A DNA stretch of 64,000 nt from Tuctoria greenei (lineage: Eukaryota > Streptophyta > Magnoliopsida > Poales > Poaceae). Made by a program: the position numbers and the translations under genes. The notes under the pieces were generated by a model. The model worked only from the letters and a program-made list of their open reading frames with translations, searched no databases and had not been told where the DNA came from. The stretch lies in NCBI GenBank assembly GCA_036927565.1, contig JAYESD010000002.1, positions 77,933,735 to 77,997,734 on the forward strand. Direction: 5' to 3'. Below, piece after piece: positions 22,433 to 33,231 of this stretch (positions are counted from its first letter, which is position 1; each line of letters starts with the position of its first letter).

Positions 22433-24030
22433 TGAAAGTGCATCTAGGCATCTCCGTGGGTTTTGGATGATTGATGACGACAATTAAGAGGCTAATGATC
22501 TTAGTTGATCTTAAGCACATGTACAAGGATTGAAATGAGATGAAAACCCTCAAAAAGGAAAAGGCTAAAACAGGCGTTAAATACTCAAGCGTAGAAATGA
22601 GGGTTTCTATGGTATTGAACTTATATGAGCCGTATCATGTGAGAGGGTGGTTGTATAATGTGCATTGAGATCATACCAAGGGTCTCAAAGTGGTGGTTTA
22701 GAGAAAAACCTAAGTGAGAAGCCTAAAATGAGAAAAACCCTAGGAGGCCGGACTAGTCCGGCCACGACAGACAAGTTCGTTTTGAGACGGACCAAACGTC
22801 TCTGGAGTGAACCTGAGTGAATTTGGAGCTAAGTCCGAGAAGTCCGGACTTGTCCGTTTTTGGACGGACCAAAGCTCTCTAGAGAAGTTCGAACTTGTCC
22901 GTTTGGGTACGGACTTGTCCGTTTGAGACTTAGTGTGACAGACCGAGAGAAACCCTAGGGGGCCGGACTAGTCCGCCCCTGTGGCCAGACTAGTCCGAGC
23001 AGACCCAGAAAAGTCCATTTTGGAACGGACCAAGTGGTTTTGTTCCACTTCGGACTAGTCCATTTTTGACCGGACTAGTCCGTTGTCTAGTGACCGTTTG
23101 AATTTGGAAATTTGGTGGGTAGTGTGACGATCGTTGCTCAGTGTGGCAGCTGTCGGGAACTGACTAGGGGTCAGTGGTCCCATAGGGCTAGACTAGTCCG
23201 GGGTCTGAGGCCGGACTAGTCCGCCCCTTTGCTGATGTAAGCAAAAAGGGCTCGGGACCTCTATAAAAAGGGGACCCCTGAGCTCATTTGAATAAGTCTT
23301 GAATCCTAGTGCCGCCACAAGCATCCTAGAGCCTTTCAAAGTCTTCTACTTGTCCTACTAACCCCCTAAGAGCAAATCTTGAAGAGATTAGGGTTTGGGT
23401 AGGAGAGTAAAGGAAGATCATCGCGCTTTGGCTCTCGGTTTGATCTCTTGCACATTGTGTTGTGTTGTGTGGCTTGTGTGAGTTGAGCTTCGTGTGCTCC
23501 TCTTGTATTGATTTGTGGGAGCCTCAAGTTGTGAGCAGCCCATCAAACTTGGTGATTACCCATTGATATAGTGGAAACCAAGCCGGCCATCGTGGTGGCT
23601 TGGTGAGAGAAGGGTTAAGTGAGAGCCGGTCCTTGTGTGGACTTCTCAACGTGGAGGTAGGCTTCTTCGTGGAGCTGAACCACGGGATAAATCTCGTTTC
23701 ACTTGTCTTTCGCTTTTTGTGATCACTAGTTTTGCTATTAGGGTTCACTTTGGTCTTATTGCCCTACACTTTGATCATTATCGTAAACTTGCAATCTAAG
23801 TGTTTAAACTTTACAAACTGAGCCTTACAAGTTTACTACACATTGCTCATATCTTTGGTGAACTTTAATTCCACAAATAACCTGTAGAAATCAAGTTTTA
23901 GGGTTTCCACCCTGTGCTGAACGGACTAGTCCGGCCCTGTGCAGACTAGTCCGGCCACATGAATTTAATCTTGTTTGGTTAAGTGATTTAAGGTATTATG
24001 GCCTATTCACCCCCCTCTAGGTGACTTTCA
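22433..24030 (+). repeat. Solo LTR (1598 bp) with TSD TTATG, probably Sirevirus-like Copia
   Basis: Begins TGAAAGT and ends ACTTTCA, flanked by a perfect 5-bp duplication TTATG (22428-22432 and 24031-24035). No internal region is present, so it is a solo LTR left by LTR-LTR recombination. TATAAAAAG at 23263-23271 gives plus orientation. The octamer GACTAGTC occurs nine times, mostly as part of CCGGACTAGTCCG (22751, 22966, 22988, 23053, 23073, 23191, 23214, 23934, 23944). The 3' end carries CACCCCCCTCTAGG, as in the C-family LTRs. It is inserted in the 3' non-coding part of element A. Confidence 0.9.
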
Positions 24031-25206
24031 TTATGCTTTGTCATATTCATGAGTAGTTGAAAGGTAGAATAGAAAATGGAGCAAACATAGCCTAGAAATC
24101 AAGTTCCACTTAAATCCCGGAGAATTCAATTTAGATATTAAGTATCTCAATTTGATTCTCTCAATCACTCCTTTGTGGATAGTGGAAATATTTCCTCACC
24201 AAAGCATTGTGCCTCTACTATTCCTACTCATTGAATATGGCTTGCATGTGGAGCTTGGTAAGGAAAGTAAGTAGGCATATTTGCATCACATATATTGCTA
24301 AGTCAAAAGAGTAAGCCTTAAGAAAATTCAAATCAAAACTTTTTTGATTCAAGACTAGTGCATGTGTGATGGAGTGGAAGTGGATGTGCATACTTGAGAT
24401 AACTCCTTTTTGGTATAATCTCTCTTTCTTTTGCAGGGATGAAACATGGCTACTTTTCTTTTCTCTCTTTTTTTTCTTCTCATGCTTATGATGTAAGCAT
24501 GTTTTTTTTTTCATTTCTTTTTTGTGGCCATGTCTTCTACTCCCTTTCTTTGCAATGAATTTTGAAGAGAGTGCTAAACATGAATAACATGGAGTTTCTC
24601 TTTTTGTTGTGGTATGGTGTATATGATGGACATTTTGCTTAGTTCTAGTGTAGAAGTATAACATGTGCAAGTGAAGTCTTGAATTCAAAAAGAGTTGAAT
24701 GATTTCTCACATAGGTCTATACTAGTTTGACTAGGCCCAATGTGAAAGCAAATAACATATGCATAAGGTTTTGTCTATGTATGAACATCATATGGCTTTG
24801 GTAGGTATTTCCAATCAATTTAGGGAAACTTAAATCTTTTTAGAATTTCTCCGGAAATCTAAGTTTTACTTTCAAACTAGGACTAGCAGCCCTATTACTA
24901 ATTCTAATCTTGCAACAACCTAGAATTAGATTAAGCTTTTGCTACCCACAACTTCCAAATTAAGGTAAAAGTATTTCAAACTAATGAAAGCAATATTCGG
25001 AGAGTAGCAAGTTGTAAACTAGAGACTTAGGATAATAAAACAGAGCAACTATTCATCATTTCATCTATGTGAATTCTAAATCATTCTTACCGCACATCTT
25101 TATTTGATGAAAGCAAATCTAACCTATTTTTATATATATTTATTTTTTAAATGCAAGGTGGATGATGGATGGATGGAAAATAAATATGCAAGGAATGTGA
25201 TACATG
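24031..25206 (-). other. 3' non-coding part of element A
   Basis: AT-rich sequence with T-runs (about 24430-24520) between the solo LTR and the second ORF of element A. No protein is recognised. The 154-codon reverse-strand open frame at 24224-24688 is Lys/His-rich low-complexity sequence without any known motif. Confidence 0.5.
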
Positions 25207-26763
25207 TTACCTCAAGTGGGGGTCCTCCCCCAAGCTTGTTCTTCCACTACCTCCGTGATAAGGGTTGAACTCTTGATGACGGAAGTATGCTGCAAGATCG
25301 GCTTGTTGTTGTTGTTGTAGCGCCGTGTTAAAGTTGGTGAACTGAGCATCCATGTGTTGTTGCCAATCCTGGGTACCTTGGACATGCTCCTGGAGTGTGT
25401 TGTAGATGTCACCCGTTCTCACTTTAAGTTCTCCCATACGTCTAGTGAGGTCCGTCATTCCTTGGCTATAGTCATGATGACTTCTAGCCGAAAAGGAACG
25501 ACGTCCTCTCATGGACATTGGGGGCAAGCTGCTAGAGCTTAAAGTGGATAAGGGTGGATCCCTTTGCCATTCTTGCCAAGATGATCCCCCAGTCTCATAC
25601 GTCGGAGGTTGAGTCCATCCGGGCGCATAACCCGTTGGGTTCCCTTCCTCTTGGTATTCATGGACCGGAGGGATTATCGGTGGCATGCCTGTGGCTGCAG
25701 CCCTCGCACGATTCCTTGTCACCCTGCCAGAGACATTACTTTGCTTCCTCAAGGGGAAGAAGATTAATGGTTAGCCTCCGGTATTTGTACAAATGAAAAT
25801 ACGGGTTAGGTAATCGAATTTCATTGACAAAGCTGGGATAAAAAAATGTCAAGGAGCCATCATGATCATGCTTAAGGGTATGTCCTTGAACTAAATAGTC
25901 TTCATCAATTAATTCTCTTTCAGTTTCAATATATTCAAATGAAGAGTATTTAAGTGCTCCTACCCTATCAGCAATATGAGTAATCAATGAAGTGCATTCA
26001 ATTGGTCCTGATTTTGAAATGTAATCTAACCATTGTGTCATCATGGCTTTGACTGGAGCAACTTTTATCTTTTTAGTCATGGCAAACAAAATTTTCAATT
26101 CATCATCTCACACAACCCTAACATCTGCCCTAGGGAACATAGTCATAGCCACCCATCTATGCATGAAGCGTAAGATAGGGTTTTGGATGTGGCTATTCCT
26201 AGGAGCCCTACATGTGACCTCAATAGTTAGCTCATGCCAAAAACTTTGTTTGTTAAACTTTGGCAAATTGTCTAAATCCAGCAAACACCGTTTATGGAAG
26301 CCTAGGATGCTACCTAATTCTCTCCATAGGACATTGTATTCTTTTTGAAATAATCTAAAAGTAATACCATCAAATCATATCCTTAGCGTGCAAAGGAATT
26401 GGATAGTGAGAAGGCGTGAACCTTTCTCCTCTATGTGAGCAAAGTCATCAAATCCAATTGCATGCCAAATGGAAAAAATTTGGAGTCCATACCTATTTTA
26501 GAGATCAAATGTGGATCGTAAGCCTTGGTGTGGCGGAACTCACGATCTTGGAGAAGCCTGCGTGCTTGATCTTCAACTTCACTTCGTATGTCGAGGTCGT
26601 TGTCATGAAGAAGTTGGTGTGTGTTGCTTCTATCTTCCATGGGAGTGTCCTCACACACACTTCTCCTCCTTGGGCTTGTACCCATGGAAGAGAGGCATGC
26701 ACTAGAACCTTCACCATGGCTTGAGCTTGCAGCCCCCTTCCTCTTTCCGAACAACCTCTTCAT
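25207..26763 (-). pseudogene. Element A second ORF (function unknown), frameshifted
   Basis: Reads from MKRLFGKRKG at 26763 through an acidic region (DTPMEDRS, LLQDREFRHTKAYDP) to a break near 26430. It reappears at 26098-25736 (KILFAMTKKIKVAPVKAMMTQW, GPIECTSLITHIADRVGAL) and, after a frameshift near 25745, ends at 25752-25207 with a basic stretch (RVTRNRARAAAT) and a Gln-rich tail. The same order of motifs occurs in predicted proteins of many grass Gypsy elements. It may relate to the ORF that Athila elements carry outside gag-pol. I know no biochemical function. It occupies the position where polymerase or an envelope-like gene would be expected. At least two frame breaks make it non-functional here. 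Confidence 0.65.
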
Positions 26764-27452
26764 GTCTTTTTGAGTTCAACAAGCAAGAACAAAACAAGGC
26801 GAGAAAAATCCGAAAAGAAGAGATGTTTGGAAAACAAAACTCTTAATGAATTTTCTCCTCTTGAAAGCTTGAGTGTAAAATGCAAATGCAAAGAAAAGAA
26901 AATCTTTTTGGGGATGGATTTGAGCAAGAGTGCTGCAATGAAGAGCAAGAAAAACAAGGTGGGCTAGAGAGTGACTTGGGGAGGTGTAAAATGATGTGGT
27001 GTGTGAAGAGAAGTGCTCCTCACGACCACAATTTATAGGGTGCACCCTCCAACGGTCACTTGGGGTTCAAAATATAGTCGTTGGAGGAAGGGATGCCAAT
27101 TTGGCTCCACTCCCTGTCCGGCCGACCAGGGGGTTCGACCGACCTGACAGGTGGCCCCCCTGGTTCCTCTTTTAGCAAATGGCTCCCCAACGGCTATAAA
27201 GTTAGCACGTTGGTGAAATGCCACATGTGCAGCTCAGAAAAAATTGTTTTTCAAATAAGAACCTTTTTTCAAATCCAATAAAAAATTTTCTTTTGAAAAG
27301 AAAGAAAGAAAAATGATAGTTGAGAATATAAGATTCTCAACTTGCTAGGAAAAATCAAATATGCAATGGGAAAAATCCAAATGGGGTGGAAAAAAAAGAA
27401 AAAAATAAAAACAAAGTGGGATAATTACCAATTTAACCTATTGGTGTAGGTC
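26764..27452 (-). other. Spacer between protease and second ORF of element A
   Basis: About 690 bp, A/T-rich, without reverse transcriptase or integrase motifs in any frame. It is where an autonomous Gypsy element would carry RT, RNase H and integrase. Confidence 0.6.
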
Positions 27453-28121
27453 TCACCACCGTCCGATGAGATGGACATTCCCCCGTCTTCGTTTTACATT
27501 CGGCCCCGGAGGGATGGGCTCGGACGGCTTGTCTTGCTTCTTCCGCCATTCCTTCTTTGGCGGCTTGGTGGACTTGGGCCTTCGGGAAGGTCCAAACGAT
27601 TCTGTCGCCTTTGGATATCGGCGTGGTCGAAACGACGAATTCTCCTCGTAGATTAATCTTCTCATGAATGCAATGAGTGAGTCCACCTTTGGAGGTGTGA
27701 CTTCGACCTCTCTGATGTGTTTATCATTCGGCCCATACTTGATACGAATCATGGAGCATTGCTCTGATCTTGGCCGAAAGTTAAACTTTTCCTCCTTGCC
27801 ATTGATATGGAAGTGGATTTCTCCAGCTCCCACATCTATGCGAGCTTTTGTAGTGCTGAAGAATGGGCACCCAAGAATGAGTGGTGTATCCTTCTCAGTG
27901 TCCATGTCTAGCACCACAAAATCCACGGGTACGAAGCAGTTTCGGATCTTCACCGGGACGTCTTCAGCAATACCCGCTGGATAACGGACAAAAGAGTCAG
28001 CCAGTTGTAGCTGCATTGGTGTTGGAGTCAGCTGTGTGAAGTTCAGCTGGTCGAACACAACCTTGGGCATCACACTGACATTTGCTCCCAATCACAAAGT
28101 GCCTTGTCAAAGTGGTGATCC
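27453..28121 (-). pseudogene. Element A aspartic protease region
   Basis: The open segment 28091-27453 (212 aa) reads LGANVSVMPKVVF, QLADSFVRYPAGIAEDVPVKI, VDFVVLDMDTEKDTPLILGCPF and DVGAGEIHFHINGKEEKFNF, the pattern of the retropepsin domain in grass Athila-like elements. The active-site triplet lies at the segment's start as DLG, where retropepsins have DTG or DSG. It is separated from gag by two in-frame stops (28091-28125), so the gag-protease fusion is broken. It ends in a basic Lys/Arg/Pro tail and a stop at 27453. Confidence 0.8.
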
Positions 28122-28997
28122 TCAATTGAGCATGAAATGGTAGGACATCCGAGGTCCTTTTTTCTTTTCAGGAAGCCTATTGAGGATGGCTACACTGCAG
28201 TCTTCCGTAAGCTTGATGACCTCAGTGGTGGGCAATGGCCGTTTGTTGTTCGATATGCCCTTGAGATAGCGAGCATAAGTGGGTACTTGCATCGCATCAA
28301 TCAAGGGCGCATTGATGTCCACCTCCTTCAAGGTGTGCATGCCTCGCTGTCGGGTATGGAGACGCTCATCATTCCATCCCATGTTGGACACCATCTTCTC
28401 AATAAGATCTTTAGCTTTTGGCACCGTCAATGAGAAGAAGGCTCCTCCAGCAGCAGCATCCAAATGGTCAAGAGCTGATGGGATCAGCCCGTTATAGAAA
28501 TTCTGAATAAGGAGCCGGTCATCCATCCCATGGTGGGGATAGGCTAGGATGTACTTCTGAAGCCTTTCCCATGCCTCGGGAATAGATTCCTTGGGCTCTT
28601 GCTGAAAGCTAGAAATCCTTCCACGTAGGGCATTGGTTTTGCCCAGCGGGAAGAATTTGGCGAGGAATGCCGTAGAACACTTCTCCCAAGTGTATACAAC
28701 ACTTCGGTTCACGTAGAACCACTATTTCGCTCTCCCAAGGAGAGAGAACGGGAAGAGTCTCAGATGGACCGCATCCGGAGACACGTCCTTGATCTTAAAA
28801 GTGCTGCAGATCTCGAGGAATTTTTGCAGGTGAGCACTTGCATCCTCGTTAGCCTTCCCACAGAATGGTTTGGCTTGCACCATAGTGATAAGGCCAGTTT
28901 TGATTCCGAAGTTCACATCTCCTGTGTTAATGGTGGGCCCAATAGGCACATTGTTAGCAGAGGGAGCTGAGAACTCACGAAGGGTCTTCTGAGCCAT
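28122..28997 (-). pseudogene. Element A Gag, interrupted by a stop
   Basis: Retrotransposon Gag domain: KPFCGKANEDASAHLQKFLEI, then HLRLFPFSLLGRAK, then a TAG (28724-28722) where relatives have Gln, then WFYVNRSVV, EKCSTAFLAKFFPLGKTNALR, EAWERLQKYI, LIQNFYNGLIPSALDHLDAAAGGAFF and LIEKMVSNMGW. This order is typical of Athila-type Gag in grasses. The TAG is a probable C-to-T change of CAG. The start ATG of the N-terminal segment is at 28997. The second segment stops at 28122. Confidence 0.85.
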
Positions 28998-29250
28998 TGG
29001 TGTTTGGATTGTTGGTGCAGAAATGCTGGCTTGCCTTGCCGCTCGAATCTTCTAAGGAGTAACGACACGAGGTCGGTCTCTTAGAAGAGATTCGGGATCT
29101 TCAACAAAGTTTTCCGGCAATCAGAAACCAAACATACACTACCCTCTTTTCACATTTAAATTAAATGCGAAAACAAAGAATTGTTATCCTACTAAAATCC
29201 TACCCAGGGTTTTATCGTATTCACTCAGTCATGTTATATCTATTTGTCTT
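28998..29250 (-). other. Leader of element A
   Basis: About 250 bp of non-coding sequence between the primer binding site and the Gag ATG. No motif is recognised. Confidence 0.5.
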
Positions 29251-29267
29251 CCCCCGCAATGGCACCA
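29251..29267 (-). other. Canonical-position primer binding site of element A, degenerate
   Basis: Minus strand TGGTGCCATTGCGGGGG, 8 nt inside the 5' LTR. The tRNA-Asp-type consensus is TGGCGCCGTTGCCGGGGA, so this copy has three mismatches in 17. Confidence 0.7.
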
Positions 29268-29275
29268 GAAATGCT

Positions 29276-30101
29276 TGTTGACGGCTCCTAAGACATACTA
29301 ACAAATCATCCTTGGCAACGGCGCAAGAAATTCTTGTTGGTATTTCTTATGCACCATTAACTAAACATCTCCAACTGATGTGTCAGAAATGCTTGTTAAT
29401 GGTTCTATTGGATCACAGAGTGAACTCCGCAAGCACAAGGATGGATAAAATAATAGTGGAGGTAGTGTGGCACACACAAAAGCTTTCAAATCTAGGGGGG
29501 GGGGGGGGTAAGAGGATCCTAGAGGTTAGTTAAGGTTGAGAGTTATGGAGGTACTCCTTCTATGCTCAATTGTACATATACATAGTCTAAACTAATTATT
29601 CATAAGCTAGATCAATAGTGAATACTTATGCTATGTGGTTCAACACATCAGGCACGGGCTTACCCCTAGCAATACTAGGGCGACTCCCGCCAAGAGCCTG
29701 TGGCATAGCCGAACATGGAGGATTACAAAGGACAGATAGAGCTGTCACCACCTACTACCTACCTCTTCAATCCGTGGGTCTACGAGACATCCAATGCTAC
29801 TTAGCTATCTTAGCACCATGCTAGCATATTATGTAATTACCTTAAGAGCCTAGGCACAAGCCATCCTAAGACAATGAATTGAATCATCATTGAACCAATG
29901 TTGATACACAGCATAATTATCCATACTAACCTATTTAAGTTATAACTAACTAGACTATAATGGGGGTCTATAGGTTTTATGATAATGAGATATGTTAATG
30001 ATGAAACAGTCATAGAAGCTATACCTTCCACATACATGTACTCCACAATCAAACAAGAAACGATTTGCCCAAGTATATGTATAAGTAGAGACTAAAGATA
30101 C
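29276..30101 (-). repeat. 5' LTR of element A, cut by element B
   Basis: Left 826 bp of an A-family LTR, co-linear with 20575-21535. It stops at AAAGATAC (30101), where element B begins TGTCAAAG. It carries the internal PBS-like module (29310-29326, mutated) and a 14-G run (29495-29508). Confidence 0.88.
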
Positions 30102-30385
30102 TGTCAAAGTGTTGGATACGACACTTCCCCCAGACCCGCTGAGAAGCAGCCCGCAGAGGTTCTTTTGTGGTTAGAGGACACAAGATCAAAATCAAGATGG
30201 TGACCTTAGAGATTTACGTGGTTTGGGCCGCCTGAGCATAACATCCTACTCCACGGGGTTTGTGTGATTGTATTGAGCGAGTGAGTTCGCTAAGTTCATG
30301 TCACAATAGCCTTGATCAACCTCCCTCTTTTACTCACGTGGTGCAACCCTTTTACAGTTCTAAGGACTGACTATTACAAAGCTCG
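30102..30385 (-). repeat. 3' LTR of element B, distal part
   Basis: Begins TGTCAAAGTGTTGGATACGAC. It is nearly identical to 62417-62557, which identifies it as the LTR's 3' end. It stops at GCTCG (30381-30385), the left target-site copy of C1. Confidence 0.85.
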
Positions 30386-32222
30386 TGTAGGATCGAAGAG
30401 CACGTGAAAAGCTACCAGATGGGGGGGGGGGGGTGAATGGTAGATTTAAAAATCTTACGCAGCGAAAACAATTAAACCCCAATCCCTTCGGTAGAAAAAC
30501 GATCTGTTAAAGAAATCGTGTATGAGACTAATCTAAACGTGTTTCACCGTGACAAAAGTGATAGTTAACAGAGAGAATCAATTAAAGAAGACAACACAAC
30601 AAGAATCACTCAAATCCATCGAGAAAAACTCAAGTTATGATCAAAAGATACAACAAAGGTCAATCTGCCCTACCCGAGAAAAAAACAGTTCTGGAACGCT
30701 GCAAAGAAACTCATGTAGATCATAGACCACAAATCCAATGACCATGAAATTTTGACATATGATAGACAATCAAGTTGTGAAGACAACCCAAAAATAATCA
30801 CGTCAATTGGATCTGTAAAACTCGAGTTATGATAAAACCACCGACGAAAGGTAGTGCTGTCCAGAAACTCGATGAGTAAAACTTGTCTGGAACAAGTCTG
30901 ACGAACAAGGCACAAAAGTTCCTTCAAACTACGAATTTTATTCAATAAAACACAAGAGGAATAGCCCCAAAGTCGTGCACCATGAGCTTTGGGCTCCCTT
31001 GCTTATATAACCAGCCCTTAGGCCAACCCAATATAAACTAGGACTCCAATCCTACTCAGATCACGAATCGTAACTTTCCATAACTGCTCAAGATTCTTCT
31101 ATACGCAGATAGAAGCAATCTTAAGACTTCGAAACATCTTAGGAACGTATCCCACATTCCTAAACAACTCAAATTCGTGACCCACACGAAATCCTATCAT
31201 AACCAACTCAAATCTTTCCATATTTGAGTCAAACCCGACTCAGCCGCAGCCTGAGTCCATAACCTAGTCGGTTGGACCTTTCTGACCAACTCTTTACGTC
31301 CACATCTCTTCATCATGTCTCGGAACCATGCAGCCACGTCCATGCACTCCTTGCACACGTGCAAACATCTTCCAATGACGTCCACGATACCTTCATATGC
31401 ATTGTTCTTGATTCAATCATGCTGCGCAACCTCCTGATCAGCTCAACCACAATTCCTCCTGAATTTGGTTGTTGGAACCTCATCTCCTCCCTGATACTAG
31501 TCCAATGGATCCCGTCACCAGCCATGTCTTGAACTCAAGCAACACCTGCACATGAATAAACAACCAATCCATACGAGCCCAAGTCCTTGACTTGACTCAA
31601 GTTAGTTCCGAACACAACACCTTACGTGAAAACCTCACATAAGCATGTTGCAAAACCACAGTAACACGATATCATCTATATCAACCAAAACACACCAAAA
31701 ACTTAGCAAATGAATACTAAGCAATCTTTCCAACAATGTAAAGCAAGTACGAAACATTGCAAATGAAAAGCAGAAGCACTACGGTCAAGTTCCAGACCTT
31801 GCGAGAGCAACCCGTACCTTGAGTCGGAGCTAACAAAAGCTAGTAGAACCTAGCACCGGAGCTTACCAAAACTAGTACAACCAAGCTCCCGCCGGAGCTT
31901 ACAAAACTAGCAGGACCTAGCGCCGGAGCCAACCAGAACTAGTCGGAACTAGTAATCCCAAAAGCCGGAGCTAGAAAAATCAACTTCGAAGCTTAGCAAA
32001 AACATAGCGAAGCTATCAAAAACATGTCGGAGCTATCAAAGACATGCCGGAGCTAAAGACAAAACTTCACCGGAGCCGACCAAAGCTAGTCGGACTTTGC
32101 TGTAGCTCGGAGCTAGAGTCTGACCTTGATAAAAAGGTGTTTTGGTGATATTCAAAACTTTTATCATCAAGGCCAAGTGTATTCATGACAAGCCAATGTA
32201 TTCAGCACACATAGGTCTCACA
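30386..32222 (-). repeat. 3' LTR of C1 (1837 bp)
   Basis: TGTGAGACC to CGATCCTACA on the minus strand. It has a 13-G run (30421-30433), expanded relative to the other C LTRs. 31815-32120 is a degenerate array of AGCTCCGG units and ACTAGT motifs in the U3 region. Confidence 0.9.
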
Positions 32223-33231
32223 ATCTCCTGCTTGATGAATGCATTGGCAACACCATTTAAAATCTTTACATTGGCTTATTCACATAAAAGTTTTGAAAAA
32301 AATTTCTCCCCCTTTGTAAATCAAAAGTAAAATGAGAAGAAAATCCAAAAAATTATCCCATATTATCTCTCCCCGTTTACTATCTCTCCGTATGCACATA
32401 TTCTCTTTCTATTCATGCTTATCTCTCCCCCTTTGACAATGTATTCAGCAAGTCATGAGCATATAAACAATTTATCTCTCCCCCTTTAGTTGTTATGAGC
32501 ATATTATAACATATACATATAAACAAAGCTCATCCAAGTCATACTATCAAGTACCTTACATTATCACATCAATGGAATACATAAAGTAGTGTAATCCATG
32601 CTAGAGATCAAATGTAATTTTCAATTTAATCAAGTCATGATCTCACAAACTTAACTATTTCAGAACCTGAAGGCATGACACTAGTTGCTGCATTTTATTA
32701 TTTTTCAAAGCATAAATTTAGATCATATGATATTTGCAAGAGATTATATGTGCATCTGCCTTATTCTAAACAACCAAGCTAAGCCTATGTCATTTGACAA
32801 TCAGAAGCTTAAGGACATGGTTTTAGTCATACACAACTTCTTCCAAGTTCATATCTAAGTGCAATGACAAGCCATCTCAAAAGAAGAAGTGCGATGCATG
32901 CATATTCTCTTGATCTTTTCTCAATTTATATTTGTTCATAAAAACTCAACATGTGAGTTGATTACGTGATTAATTCTTTATGATTAAAAGCACTTGTGAA
33001 CATGTAACAAGTTCAAAACAGCAAGAAAGTTCGACCATGACCAGTTCTAGTGTAAGTAATTATTCCAATTACTAGACATGGCAAAAACTACAAAATGTAT
33101 AACACGAGTAATGTAGTAAGAACTTTCAGCATGTAAAAGGAATCACAAAGTCATATATGTATGAAATACTATACTCATATTATTTTAATTTCAGATTCAC
33201 ACATAGACTTCCCAAGTTTCAAAACTCCCCC
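32223..33231 (-). other. C1 3' non-coding region with several polypurine tracts
   Basis: About 1 kb after pol. On the minus strand it contains repeated AAAGGGGGAGAGAT-type tracts (plus-strand ATCTCTCCCCC at about 32420-32485, and others at 32366-32390) besides the tract next to the LTR. No envelope-like frame is seen. Confidence 0.65.

Larger units (their letters stand above)
20575..30101 (-). mobile_element. Element A: Athila-like Ty3/Gypsy element without polymerase, itself interrupted
   Basis: Minus-strand LTR retrotransposon: 3' LTR 20575-22252, polypurine tract 22253-22267, interior to 29275, then part of the 5' LTR 29276-30101, which is cut by insertion of element B at 30102. The rest of the 5' LTR lies beyond the window. 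The interior encodes gag and protease remnants and a second, downstream ORF. No reverse transcriptase, RNase H or integrase sequence is present, although the stretch between protease and the second ORF is intact-looking A-rich spacer. Long LTRs and a tRNA-Asp-type primer site fit the Athila lineage of grasses. Confidence 0.8.

Noticed and set aside
24224..24688. Reverse-strand open frame of 154 codons in element A
   Set aside because: Lys/His-rich low-complexity translation from T-rich DNA with no motif; treated as non-coding.
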